Made by a program: the position numbers and the translations under genes. Shown here in pieces: positions 1 through 9,675 of a DNA stretch of 64,000 bases. The stretch comes from Yponomeuta sedellus. Taxonomy: Eukaryota > Arthropoda > Insecta > Lepidoptera > Yponomeutidae. The notes under the pieces are model-generated. The model searched no databases. It was not told where the DNA came from and saw only the letters and a program-made list of their open reading frames with translations. How positions within the stretch are numbered: the first letter of the stretch is position 1; every line of letters starts with the position of its first letter. The stretch covers positions 14,384,796 to 14,448,795 of the forward strand of contig OW203722.1 in assembly GCA_934045075.1 (NCBI GenBank), read 5' to 3'.

Positions 1-334
1 TCGATTATTATAACCGTGCGCCTGTCGGCTCACAGGGGATATTTGGAAGGGATTAATTTTATCCGCACGAGCCATGACAATGGTCAATACACATCCGCTT
101 GTTATACAAAAATAATGGAAGCCAAAGAAACTGTAGCGTGACAATGTCGATGAGCTGTTTGCGCTTAAGTCGCTGTTTACTATTAATCTGGTATTGGATA
201 ATTAATCCTGAAGAGGACTTATGTCGTGGATTTTCTTCTTCTTCAGGCTATATTATGTAGTCCACTGCTGGACGTAGCCGGATTTTATTGATAAAAGCTA
301 ATGTAGATATTACAACTCTTAATTTTGTACGCAG
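1..334. other. Non-coding DNA upstream of the LRR exon (probably intron)
   Basis: No coding signal is visible. The stretch ends in a plausible splice acceptor (pyrimidine-rich, AG at 333-334) directly before the LRR reading frame, so it is best read as the end of an intron. A short relic at about 228-283, a TTC run followed by 'ctatattatgtagtccact', matches a longer repeat at 45067-45260. Confidence 0.5.
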
Positions 335-1381
335 GTGGTGTGCAACAGCGCGACACTGCGTGGTGTGCCGTCAGCCCTGAGCCCGACAGTGACTCAGTTG
401 TCTCTCTCCCGAGCCGATCTCCGCGTGTTGCGTTCGGACGCCTTTGCGCATCTCCGGCAGCTGCGGCGACTCTCTTTAGATGCGTGCAACCTCACGCGCA
501 TTAGACCGTTTGCGTTCCGAGGCTTGCCACGTCTACGTGAACTTTACATCCAACACACACCGCTCGCTACTGTCGACGCATTCGCTTTCGCGGCTCTACA
601 GAACATCACCACCATCGTGCTCAGTCACAACAGAATAGCACAGATAGAGGGCTATGCTTTTGCTGGCACCAATTTTCTTCGTCTGATATCGCTGCGTAAC
701 AATCCGATTAGGAGAATTCTAACTCACGCGTTTTCCGGTTTGAGCGACGTTAATCAGATTGAGCTTCCATCTGGGATTCGGCTTATAGAGCCGATGGCAT
801 TTGCCGGACTGGAGGGTGTCGGAGTGCTAGAATTGGCATACATGGATCTCCCTGCACTTCAAGCGGACACGTTCCATGGCCTCGTGCGCGTGGGCCGTCT
901 AGCGCTTCGGGACTCGGATCTCGGAGTAGTGCGAGTCGGCGCTTTCGACGGTCTTCAGCGAGTTGACCAGCTAGAAATGTGCAACAACAAAATAGACAGA
1001 GTTGAGGAACTCTCTCTCGTGCAGAATAATAGTGTTCGTATCTTCAGACTGACCGGAAACCATATGTTAGAGACACCCGAGTCGGTGATACTGGAGGTGG
1101 ATGATATCGTTATCAGCGGGAACCACCTGCCTTGCGAGTGCGGTCGCGACCCACTGGCCAATCCACTCGCGTTGACGCAGGATTTCGCTACTGAGAACTA
1201 CTGCATCTCACCGCTGAAGGTCCGCGGCCGTTCGCTGGCTAGCGTGGCAGGCGGCGCGTGCCGCGGGGAGGCGGGCGGCAGCGCGCGCGCTCGCGCCGCC
1301 GCCGGCGCCGGCCGCGCGCGCGACCCTATATTCTCCACACTCGCCGTCGCCGCCGCATTAGCTTTCCTTGCGACTAACTAA
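335..1381 (+). CDS. Leucine-rich repeat surface protein, terminal exon (5' exons outside window)
   Basis: The frame is open for 348 codons and encodes roughly eight tandem 23-24 residue leucine-rich repeats (pattern LxxLxLxxNxIxxIxxxAFxGL). It begins with the end of an N-terminal LRR cap (VVCNSATLRGVP). At about residues 258-305 is a C-terminal cysteine cap (CEC, then two further Cys). An Ala/Gly/Arg-rich linker and a short hydrophobic tail (FSTLAVAAALAFLATN) follow, which suggests a GPI anchor. Such proteins usually act outside the cell in adhesion or signalling. The frame opens with GTG immediately after an AG acceptor, so this is an exon start and not a translation start; the signal peptide must lie in upstream exons beyond the window. 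The linker (about 1255-1325) is far more GC-rich than the LRR part. LRR identity is firm; the orthologue is not recognised. Confidence 0.85.
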   Translation: MVCNSATLRGVPSALSPTVTQLSLSRADLRVLRSDAFAHLRQLRRLSLDACNLTRIRPFAFRGLPRLRELYIQHTPLATVDAFAFAALQNITTIVLSHNRIAQIEGYAFAGTNFLRLISLRNNPIRRILTHAFSGLSDVNQIELPSGIRLIEPMAFAGLEGVGVLELAYMDLPALQADTFHGLVRVGRLALRDSDLGVVRVGAFDGLQRVDQLEMCNNKIDRVEELSLVQNNSVRIFRLTGNHMLETPESVILEVDDIVISGNHLPCECGRDPLANPLALTQDFATENYCISPLKVRGRSLASVAGGACRGEAGGSARARAAAGAGRARDPIFSTLAVAAALAFLATN

Positions 1382-1493
1382 CCGCCCTCAGTGTTCACTT
1401 AATTTTTCTAACTGTAAATATTGTACTATACGTATGTTATGCAAAATTTAACACTGAAAACGGTCCGTTCATTGAGTATACGTTGGACCATTT

Positions 1494-1499
1494 AATAAA
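1494..1499 (+). promoter_or_regulatory. Poly(A) signal of the LRR gene
   Basis: AATAAA lies about 115 bases after the stop codon. A second copy of this 3' UTR, including the hexamer, exists about 2.08 kb downstream in the duplicated unit. Confidence 0.55.
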
Positions 1500-1627
1500 T
1501 TTTGCCTTTGAATTTCATGAGTTTCACTATTTACTATAGTTTTGACTAGTTCTCTTGAATCGATTTTGCCTTTGAATTTCATGAGTTACACTATTTACTA
1601 TAGTTTTGACTAGTTCTCTTGAATCGA
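1500..1627 (+). repeat. 64 bp direct repeat, two units, in the LRR 3' region
   Basis: Two adjacent 64-base units, starting at 1500 and 1564, differ at one or two bases. The pair recurs in the large duplicate at about 3581-3708. No function is apparent. Confidence 0.85.
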
Positions 1628-2959
1628 AGCATGTTCAATGATGGAACGATAGAAATAGTTATGCCTCATGGAGTCCATGGAAATAACGAAAAAAAAAAAA
1701 TGGAACCACGATAAAACAGCCGCTTAGTTTATCACCTTGCTCTTATAAAGTCGATGATTGATGCTGCGCGGAGCGTAGTATTTGGTACGCCGCCCTACTC
1801 GAAGCGACGCGACACGCCTGACGACACGGACGAAGGTTTGTATTGGATTTGCAAAATGTAAGGCTTAATGAAAAAGGGATTACGAAAATCAAACAAGCAT
1901 TGAAACGAGGGTCTCTCTCGATGTACAATAGACCCAACCGTTGGAGTGGACAGAGCCCACGGGTATAAGCTGTGAAATCGAGGACTCCGACCTACAAATA
2001 GTTTGACTCGATACAACAATTATATTTAAAAAAAAACTAGGGAGCTCCACATAACATTCTCCTGAGTCACTAATTTTCTTATATTAGACTACACTTTAGG
2101 GTGTAGGTGCTCATTCGCTAGAAGGTATCAAATTAGTCATAGCAGCGATAACTAAAGCAGTATCTTTGCAGTTTCTGGATTAGAATAGGGAAAACTTTGG
2201 TCTAAAAGAAGCTTCTGCTTTTAGAAGAATACTAAATATATGCAGACCCTGAGGTCTGCATTATTTTTAAAGTCAAGGTTTAGAAAACTTAAGATAGGAG
2301 AGAAAAACGATTTCTTAAGTTGTATTTTAAAGAAATCGTTTTTGTAGATGCTGTAGATTGTATAATAATTAACCTGTGGGATCAGAAACGCCCAAACTTG
2401 AAATATAGCCCAAAACCAAATAGTGATATTGTGTAGCCACAAGATGCACCCATTTTATCTTTTTACAATATAGGTTACCTAGAAAATCTTAGCCAGTAAA
2501 CCGCTTCGAAAATTTTATTCAATAGTTAATTATGCTTTATTGTACAAGAAACATTGAGAAGGGTATTACGTAAGAAATAATATGTAGAAAACGAGCTCAT
2601 CAGAAATTTGGTAACTCGGAAGATCAGTGAAAAACGGGTCTCGTACAAACAAAAATCGTCAATAAGAAGCTAGTATAAGCAAAAACAAAATAGTAGGTAT
2701 ACATGACTAAAAAAGAATATCTGTAAAACAATATAAAATAGTTAATAGTTAATAATACATAAATATATATTGCAGAGTTATAACAAAGATAGATAATAAA
2801 TACAGTGTTCTTTGAGTTAGGTGGCAATGAGTGAACTTGCTGGGCAGTGCTAAAATAACAATGTAAGCTTTTTGTAGCTCAGAAAGAGAGAGAGAGAGTA
2901 TAACAAGGAGAACTCTCACCAAATTTTGTTAAAACATCTACGGTATTTAGAAACACGAT

Positions 2960-3057
2960 TCCTTAGAGCATTCCTCAGATAGAGTTTAAATCGTCTATGG
3001 TAAAGGGAAAGACGCAACCGCAGACTATTTAAACTACCTCTGAAGAGTGTTTTAGAG
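2960..3057. mobile_element. Small hairpin (MITE-like) element
   Basis: Imperfect inverted arms (about 24 of 31 compared positions match) surround a short loop. The left arm contains 'cagatagagtttaaatcgtc' and the right arm its approximate complement. A related hairpin lies at 47149-47270. A second copy is at about 5042-5139 in the duplicated unit. No target duplication was resolved. Confidence 0.45.
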
Positions 3058-3192
3058 CAATAAACATAAAGAAAAAATAAAGATAAAGATAAAAAGAAAT
3101 TGTGTGTTTATAAATATCATAGAGTTGCCAGAATACTTAGAGCGATTTGTCAACCATTATAATATGCCCACTAAACAGTACATGTAAGTAGT

Positions 3193-3242
3193 ACCATTGA
3201 ATTTCAAATTCAATGGTACCATTGAATTTGAAATTCAATGGT
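3193..3242. repeat. Perfect 50 bp palindrome (in duplication copy 1)
   Basis: The 50 bases equal their own reverse complement. Each 25-base half is itself almost a palindrome, broken only at its central base. The same structure is at 5275-5324 in copy 2. It could extrude as a cruciform. Confidence 0.9.
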
Positions 3243-3282
3243 AGTACTTACACTATTACTGCACGATATATTCTTATGACTG

Positions 3283-3432
3283 TGTGGCGAGCACATGTCA
3301 ACTCTGCGCGCAAACTACAAACTCCAATATTCCTGCATCGCGCAATCAAAGTGTTTCAATAACATAAGACTTACAATAGTTGGACCGGCCGTCCCCAGGC
3401 ATACGATCTGCCTGGCGGGAAATTTCTCTTTA
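3283..3432 (+). mobile_element. Truncated LTR created by the tandem duplication
   Basis: Matches the first 150 bases of the LTR at 5365-5549, with the same ACTG flank (3279-3282). It ends at the duplication junction, so it is not a separate insertion. Confidence 0.85.
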
Positions 3433-3434
3433 AT

Positions 3435-5514
3435 CGCATTAGCTTTCCTTGCGACTAACTAACCGCCCTCAGTGTTCACTTAATTTTTCTAACTGTAAAT
3501 ATTGTACTATACGTATGTTATGCAAAATTTAACACTGAAAATGGTCCGTTCATTGAGTATACGTTGGACCATTTAATAAATTTTGCCTTTGAATTTCATG
3601 AGTTTCACTATTTACTATAGTTTTGACTAGTTCTCTTGAATCGATTTTGCCTTTGAATTTCATGAGTTACACTATTTACTATAGTTTTGACTAGTTCTCT
3701 TGAATCGAAGCATGTTCAATGATGGAACGATAGAAATAGTTATGCCTCATGGAGTCCATGGAAATAACGAAAAAAAAAAAAATGGAACCACGATAAAACA
3801 GCCGCTTAGTTTATCACCTTGCTCTTATAAAGTCGATGATTGATGCTGCACGGAGCGTAGTATTTGGTACGCCGCCCTACTCGAAGCGACGCGACACGCC
3901 TGACGACACGGACGAAGGTTTGTATTGGATTTGCAAAATGTAAGGCTTAATGAAAAAGGGATTACGAAAATCAAACAAGCATTGAAACGAGGGTCTCTCT
4001 CGATGTACAATAGACCCAACCGTTGGAGTGGACAGAGCCCACGGGTATAAGCTGTGAAATCGAGGACTCCGACCTACAAATAGTTTGACTCGATACAACA
4101 ATTATATTTAAAAAAAAACTAGGGAGCTCCACATAACATTCTCCTGAGTCACTAATTTTCTTATATTAGACTACACTTTAGGGTGTAGGTGCTCATTCGC
4201 TAGAAGGTATCAAATTAGTCATAGCAGCGATAACTAAAGCAGTATCTTTGCAGTTTCTGGATTAGAATAGGGAAAACTTTGGTCTAAAAGAAGCTTCTGC
4301 TTTTAGAAGAATACTAAATATATGCAGACCCTGAGGTCTGCATTATTTTTAAAGTCAAGGTTTAGAAAACTTAAGATAGGAGAGAAAAACGATTTCTTAA
4401 GTTGTATTTTAAAGAAATCGTTTTTGTAGATGCTGTAGATTGTATAATAATTAACCTGTGGGATCAGAAACGCTCAAACTTGAAATATAGCCCAAAACCA
4501 AATAGTGATATTGTGTAGCCACAAGATGCACCCATTTTATCTTTTTACAATATAGGTTACCTAGAAAATCTTAGCCAGTAAACCGCTTCGAAAATTTTAT
4601 TCAATAGTTAATTATGCTTTATTGTACAAGAAACATTGAGAAGGGTATTACGTAAGAAATAATATGTAGAAAACGAGCTCATCAGAAATTTGGTAACTCG
4701 GAAGATCAGTGAAAAATGGGTCTCGTACAAACAAAAATCGTCAATAAGAAGCTAGTATAAGCAAAAACAAAATAGTAGGTATACATGACTAAAAAAGAAT
4801 ATCTGTAAAACAATATAAAATAGTTAATAGTTAATAATACATAAATATATATTGCAGAGTTATAACAAAGATAGATAATAAATACAGTGTTCTTTGAGTT
4901 AGGTGGCAATGAGTGAACTTGCTGGGCAGTGCTAAAATAACAATGTAAGCTTTTTGTAGCTCAGAAAGAGAGAGAGAGAGTATAACAAGGAGAACTCTCA
5001 CCAAATTTTGTTAAAACATCTACGGTATTTAGAAACACGATTCCTTAGAGCATTCCTCAGATAGAGTTTAAATCGTCTATGGTAAAGGGAAAGACGCAAC
5101 CGCAGACTATTTAAACTACCTCTGAAGAGTGTTTTAGAGCAATAAACATAAAGAAAAAATAAAGATAAAGATAAAAAGAAATTGTGTGTTTATAAATATC
5201 ATAGAGTTGCCAGAATACTTAGAGCGATTTGTCAACCATTATAATATGCCCACTAAACAGTACATGTAAGTAGTACCATTGAATTTCAAATTCAATGGTA
5301 CCATTGAATTTGAAATTCAATGGTAGTACTTACACTATTACTGCACGATATATTCTTATGACTGTGTGGCGAGCACATGTCAACTCTGCGCGCAAACTAC
5401 AAACTCCAATATTCCTGCATCGCGCAATCAAAGTGTTTCAATAACATAAGACTTACAATAGTTGGACCGGCCGTCCCCAGGCATACGATCTGCCTGGCGG
5501 GAAATTTCTCTTTA
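3435..5514. repeat. Tandem duplication of about 2.08 kb, copy 2
   Basis: Direct repeat of 1354-3432 with an offset of 2081-2082 bases. It starts with the last eight LRR codons and stop (3435-3462), so it carries a stranded gene tail without a gene. The right border continues without a break into the rest of the LTR, so copy 2 keeps the original right flank and copy 1 the original left flank. Two non-templated bases ('at', 3433-3434) lie at the junction. Confidence 0.95.
5275..5324. repeat. Perfect 50 bp palindrome (in duplication copy 2)
   Basis: Second copy of the nested palindrome at 3193-3242. It lies 40 bases upstream of the target duplication of the LTR element. Confidence 0.9.
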
Positions 5515-5549
5515 TAGTGGAAGAGCACGATCACCCGCTCTTCCCTATA
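5365..5549 (+). repeat. 5' LTR of the small Ty3/gypsy-like element
   Basis: 185 bp, preceded by ACTG and followed by the primer-binding-like TGGTGACCCC. Compared with the 3' LTR it has a 16-base deletion in the 'cataaatataatgtcc' region and scattered substitutions. Confidence 0.8.
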
Positions 5550-5955
5550 GTGGTGACCCCTGACAGAACATTGTCAACCTTCCTTCGCTCTTGCAGCACC
5601 CCACATACATTAGTCTCAAAGCAAGGCTAGCAATCTTCCTTCTCACCTTATCAGTTCCACTACAGTCAACGCACCGACTACTGGGACTGATGGTGATCTT
5701 CATCCAATCCCCTCGGCACGGCAGCCACACAGCAACAGCACACGTTGCCAGTGGTACAACAGCCTTCACCGGTTCCTACCACATGCGCGGGCCCCATGGT
5801 ACTGTCGCCGGTGAAGTGACTGTTAGCCGCCGAACACTCTCAACCGCAAGTCGACTCACTGACTCAGCGTCACCTGGCACTTGCAGGCTTTAGAGCACAG
5901 ACTTCGATTCCTATCAGACCTAGCTATGCGTAGCTACGGTCTTGAAGGGGAGTGA

Positions 5956-6156
5956 TGTAGCGAGCACATGTCAACTCTGCGCGCGCACTACAAACTCCAA
6001 TATTCCTGCATCGCGCAATCAAAGTGTTTCAATGACATAGCATAAATATAATGTCCGACTAACAATAGTTGGACCGGCCGTCCCCAGGCATACGATCTGC
6101 CTGGCGGGAAATTTCCCTTTATAGTGGAAGAGCACGATCACCCGCTCTTCCCTATA
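5956..6156 (+). repeat. 3' LTR of the small Ty3/gypsy-like element
   Basis: 201 bp, starting TGTAGCGAGC and ending CCCTATA, then ACTG. It retains a 'cataaatata' segment, a possible TATA-like core, which the 5' LTR has lost. Confidence 0.8.
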
Positions 6157-6224
6157 ACTGTTTAAAAATAATCATTAAAATGTACCCCTTAATAATATTA
6201 TAAACAATATTCCGCAACGCTCAC

Positions 6225-6396
6225 GTAATGGCATTGTCTGAGAGAAAAATTGAATATGGGAATCTTAGTATGTTCAAGTGGGTGTATGTAGTTGTGACTT
6301 GTGCAAATAGCACAAGTCACCACTACATACACCCAGTTGTTCTGTTCCTATACTATGATTCCCTGTGGTATGGCAACCAGACAACGACATTACACT
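6225..6396. mobile_element. Fold-back element with a 57 bp near-perfect hairpin core
   Basis: The centre (6279-6335) has 26-base arms with one mismatch and a 5-base loop (aaata). Complementarity continues more weakly outward on both sides to about 6225 and 6396, for example 'gggaatcttagtatg' against 'catactatgattccc'. This looks like a snap-back MITE. The 84-codon frame across it is a by-product. Confidence 0.65.
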
Positions 6397-6424
6397 CAAG
6401 GAAAACACACACAATAAAGTCATT

Positions 6425-6515
6425 ATACAAAGCAAATCACGTCGGCCCTCAGAGAGAATCGAATCCACGACTTCTGCCTTGAAAGTCGCTAGACCATCAA
6501 GGCAGTCTACAGTAC
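6425..6515 (-). mobile_element. tRNA-derived SINE relic
   Basis: On the minus strand 'gatggtctagcg' resembles an A box and 'gtggattcgattc' a B box, spaced as in a tRNA. It is diverged and embedded in repeats, so I read it as a SINE head and not a working tRNA. Confidence 0.5.
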
Positions 6516-9198
6516 CTATGTAAGTAAAATAACAAACGTCATTGGGATAAATATCATTCTGTGCAATTGACAACTGGCACTTGACGGGGGATTAGCTTAG
6601 CTGAATGATCACTCAACTAAGTTAATCCGCCGTCGAGCTTTGATTAATCATTTTATTCATAGCATCATCGTGTTTCATAGCGTACAACGAAATGTAATAA
6701 AAACTAGACATTATTTTTAAGACAAAAAGTGAATATAAAAAAGCGGCAATGCCAGAAACAGCGAGACACCCGTTTTATTTGCATAACCTTTGTTGGTTCA
6801 CAAGTTGTGAATCACAACGACTAAGTTGCCAAGCGATGCAATCATAAAAAAGTTTACCTATGTCTCTGAAGTCTTTTCATATCAAACCCAGGACTTAGTT
6901 CTTCAATCTCTTCCTATCTGTTTGAGATCGATTTAAGTTTGATTTACTAGAAAATTAAGTGGCTGTCAATCTAAGAAGAGTTTCATTTCTCTTTGGCTTT
7001 AGAGTAATGGACCTCTGATACATACTAAGACTTTGCTTATATGAGAATTTGCAACAATGGCTTAGCAAACCAAAATAATATTAGGTTCCTAATCACTAAC
7101 TTTCGGCTAAACGACAATAGTAAAATATCGAAACACAAGTTAAATATAAGCTCAACATTATTACAGACAGAAATGTAAGTTACATAAAAAGATAGATAGA
7201 GAACACTTTATTGCACAACAAGAATAAAGAATACAATCATGACTTCTTTAATCTAAGTAATGTTACACAATTGGCGGTCTTATCGCTAAGAGCGATCTCT
7301 TGGATGGAGTGAGTTACATGAATACTGTAATCGGTATTTTATGGCATTTACATAAATAAACAAATCGAAAATCTATTGATACCAAGTAGCAAAAGAGTGC
7401 GAGAAGATATTACAAATATAATAAATGGAGCTTTTTATAGAAAACCTATTTTGTAAGTATATTAATACGTAAATACTAGATAAGTTAATAAGCATTAGTT
7501 GTTATTCATGTAAGTTTTGTAGATAGTATTATTCTCTATTGAACACAATATTCATAAAAATATACAGATATATAGTCTGTTAGCTTTTAGAATATACCTC
7601 GGGCTTTAGAGTAGGCTTCGGTTTTCGACGAAAGCACACGAGTGTAATACTACTTCCTGCTCTGTATAAATGTAAATGTGTCATATTAGTTCCGATATTT
7701 CTATTACACAAATATATCCGATTCTATCCGATAGACTATACTAAACATAATCTACAAAGACGAGTAGGCATTGTTACATGTCTGAAAGAAATCAAATGAA
7801 AACCTCAGCATATCGGCAGAACTCCACCAGCAAATAAAAGGCAAACAGGAAAAGAAACCTACCATTCGTAAATTCTTAGGAATCGACACAGAGCTTAGGT
7901 TCAAGGGACGAAAATAGGCTTTTATCTGAACTTCCAGTCAATTAGCAGACGACATCAGATAGCCGCTGAGTAATGTTCCGACAACTTGCGAGCATTGGCC
8001 GGGATACGGGCCGCCTGATCCGTTGAAGCGGTTGTTCTACACGCCTTTGTGATCAGACAAATCAATGAATTGCACTTTATTCAAAGTAACTAGTAAATCA
8101 CATTGTTCGAAATGATATTTTTATTACGTACGGGTACGTCGCAATAAATTAAGTGCGGTCATTGAAGCGGATGATTTTGATTGTTGTTTGAACTGAACGG
8201 TGTGAAATATTACTTGATCAAAGCTATGTGCTACCCCAAAAGTCATTATCATCACTCTTTGTACTCGTACTTATAGTAAAATGGTATATGTATTTATTTA
8301 TTTATTTACAATTATACTTAATAAAATTATAAATATTCCTATAACTATAAACAATATTAATACTTATATACAAGATTTATATATTTACAAGAAAGCTATA
8401 AATAAAAAAGTATACACCTCTGCTGATGGTGAGAGAGCCCAAGACGCTGGCAGCATATCCATAATATATTAAATATAATTTTAATTCAGTCTATACCTGA
8501 TCCATTAACATCTGGTATTAATTTACTCTAATACTCTTCCTAAAAACAACGTACTCCCTGCATCACTAGAAATATTTTTTTCATCAATGTCTGGAAAATT
8601 AACAGTTTTGGAGGTAACGAGGTTCAAAGTCGCACTTTTTCAATATTTTTGCACAGATGCATCGATATCGTTATCGAACATTGCTATCTAAAAAAATCTT
8701 ATCAATAGTATCAAGCTCTCTTTTTGATCTCAAACAAGCTTGCAGACAAATATAGAAAAATCCATTGCGTAACAATATAAGATTTTTTGACTCCTCACAC
8801 TTTTTATTGATGTTGCAATTTGTATTGGTAGTTTTGCTTATTTTTGGTATAACTAGCAGTTTTTAAACTGTTTAAAGATAATCAAAGATTATAATAGAGT
8901 AAAAAAACTAATTGAGTCAATCTATTCAAAATAAAAGAGCGAATAATTCGTCTATATATATGAAGTTTCTTATCGGTAATATATTATCTATATATAACAA
9001 TAAGGTATAAAAAAATTATAAACACTTTCATTATCATCAGTTCAGCACACGAAATTCATAAAAATCGGAATGAATATGAAAATAAACCTGTTGATAGTTG
9101 AAGTTTGACAGTTTTGCCATACAACTTGTATTTAATATTAACTAACGGTAGGCTTATTTGTCGACGGAGTGGTTGCTAGGTTAGGACACGTTCATTGT
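6516..9198. other. Gene-free AT-rich stretch
   Basis: No convincing coding frame. At 7190-7250 is a minus-strand LINE tail (GATA-type microsatellite followed by 'gagaacactttattgcaca'), the same kind as at 49480-49592. At 8292-8310 is a short (ATTT)n run. Confidence 0.5.
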
Positions 9199-9451
9199 AA
9201 GGTGCTTAGGGGTGCTAACCAGCGCCACCAATGGAATAAATATCATAAGTTGTATTATAATACGTTTTTTTTTTCAAAAATAAACATGTGAAATCTTTAT
9301 ATCTGTGGTAACTATTTTTGAAACATACAGCCTAGAATGTAGTATAAATATTCTAGGTTCTAGAATGTAGATTCTAAAAAAAGTTATAACAGTTGTTAAG
9401 ATTTCTTATAGTAGACGAAACCTGGTCGCACTCTTCCGATATAACAACACC

Positions 9452-9660
9452 TTTGATCGTCTCGTAGCTATAATAATAATAAAAGCTTGACCAAATGTTC
9501 TTTATAAAATTTCATCGTTTTTATTCGTACGAATCAGAAAATTAAGTGACATACATATTCAACCAAAAAACGTTGCCAAGCAACTAGAAAAGGTCTATGA
9601 AAAAATATAAATCTACTTGCAACAAAAAGACTATATCCTCATGCATAGTAGTCGTGCACA
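9452..9660 (-). repeat. 3' LTR of the BEL/Pao element
   Basis: 209 bp. I found no difference from the LTR at 15646-15854. It is preceded on the plus strand by the ACACC target duplication. Confidence 0.95.
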
Positions 9661-9675
9661 CTCTCCCCTTTTTTT
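9661..9675 (-). promoter_or_regulatory. Polypurine tract of the BEL/Pao element
   Basis: Read on the minus strand this is AAAAAAAGGGGAGAG directly before the 3' LTR, the usual primer site for plus-strand DNA synthesis. It abuts the pol stop codon. Confidence 0.8.

Larger units (their letters stand above)
1354..3432. repeat. Tandem duplication of about 2.08 kb, copy 1
   Basis: This copy runs from inside the final codons of the LRR gene, through its 3' UTR and AT-rich downstream DNA, into the LTR of a Ty3/gypsy-like element, stopping at 'ctcttta'. Copy 2 starts two bases later. I see four base differences between the copies (three of them CpG transitions) and one A-run length difference, so the duplication is very young. 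The unit contains a 64 bp tandem repeat, a MITE-like hairpin, a 50 bp palindrome and the first 150 bases of the LTR. Confidence 0.95.
5365..6156 (+). mobile_element. Small non-autonomous Ty3/gypsy-like LTR element
   Basis: Two LTRs flank only about 400 bases of internal DNA. The LTRs are 185 bp (5365-5549) and 201 bp (5956-6156); they start TGTGGCG or TGTAGCG and end CCCTATA. A 4 bp target duplication (ACTG, 5361-5364 and 6157-6160) flanks the whole. One base after the 5' LTR is TGGTGACCCC (5551-5560), which resembles the tRNA-Trp primer site of CsRn1/Kabuki-type elements (recalled family knowledge). A purine-rich tract, 'gaaggggagtga' (5944-5955), precedes the 3' LTR. No gag or pol frame remains. 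The 5' LTR lacks 16 bases present in the 3' LTR, so the insertion is not brand new. Confidence 0.8.

Noticed and set aside
1743..4909. Pairs of identical short frames (64, 74 and 67 codons) at 1.7-2.8 and 3.8-4.9 kb
   Set aside because: They are duplicated because the DNA is tandemly duplicated; composition is AT-driven and there is no family resemblance.
5591..5893. 100-codon frame inside the small LTR element
   Set aside because: No gag or pol similarity in this frame; it is the internal non-coding part of a deleted element.
6228..6482. 84-codon frame
   Set aside because: Runs through a fold-back hairpin and into a SINE relic.
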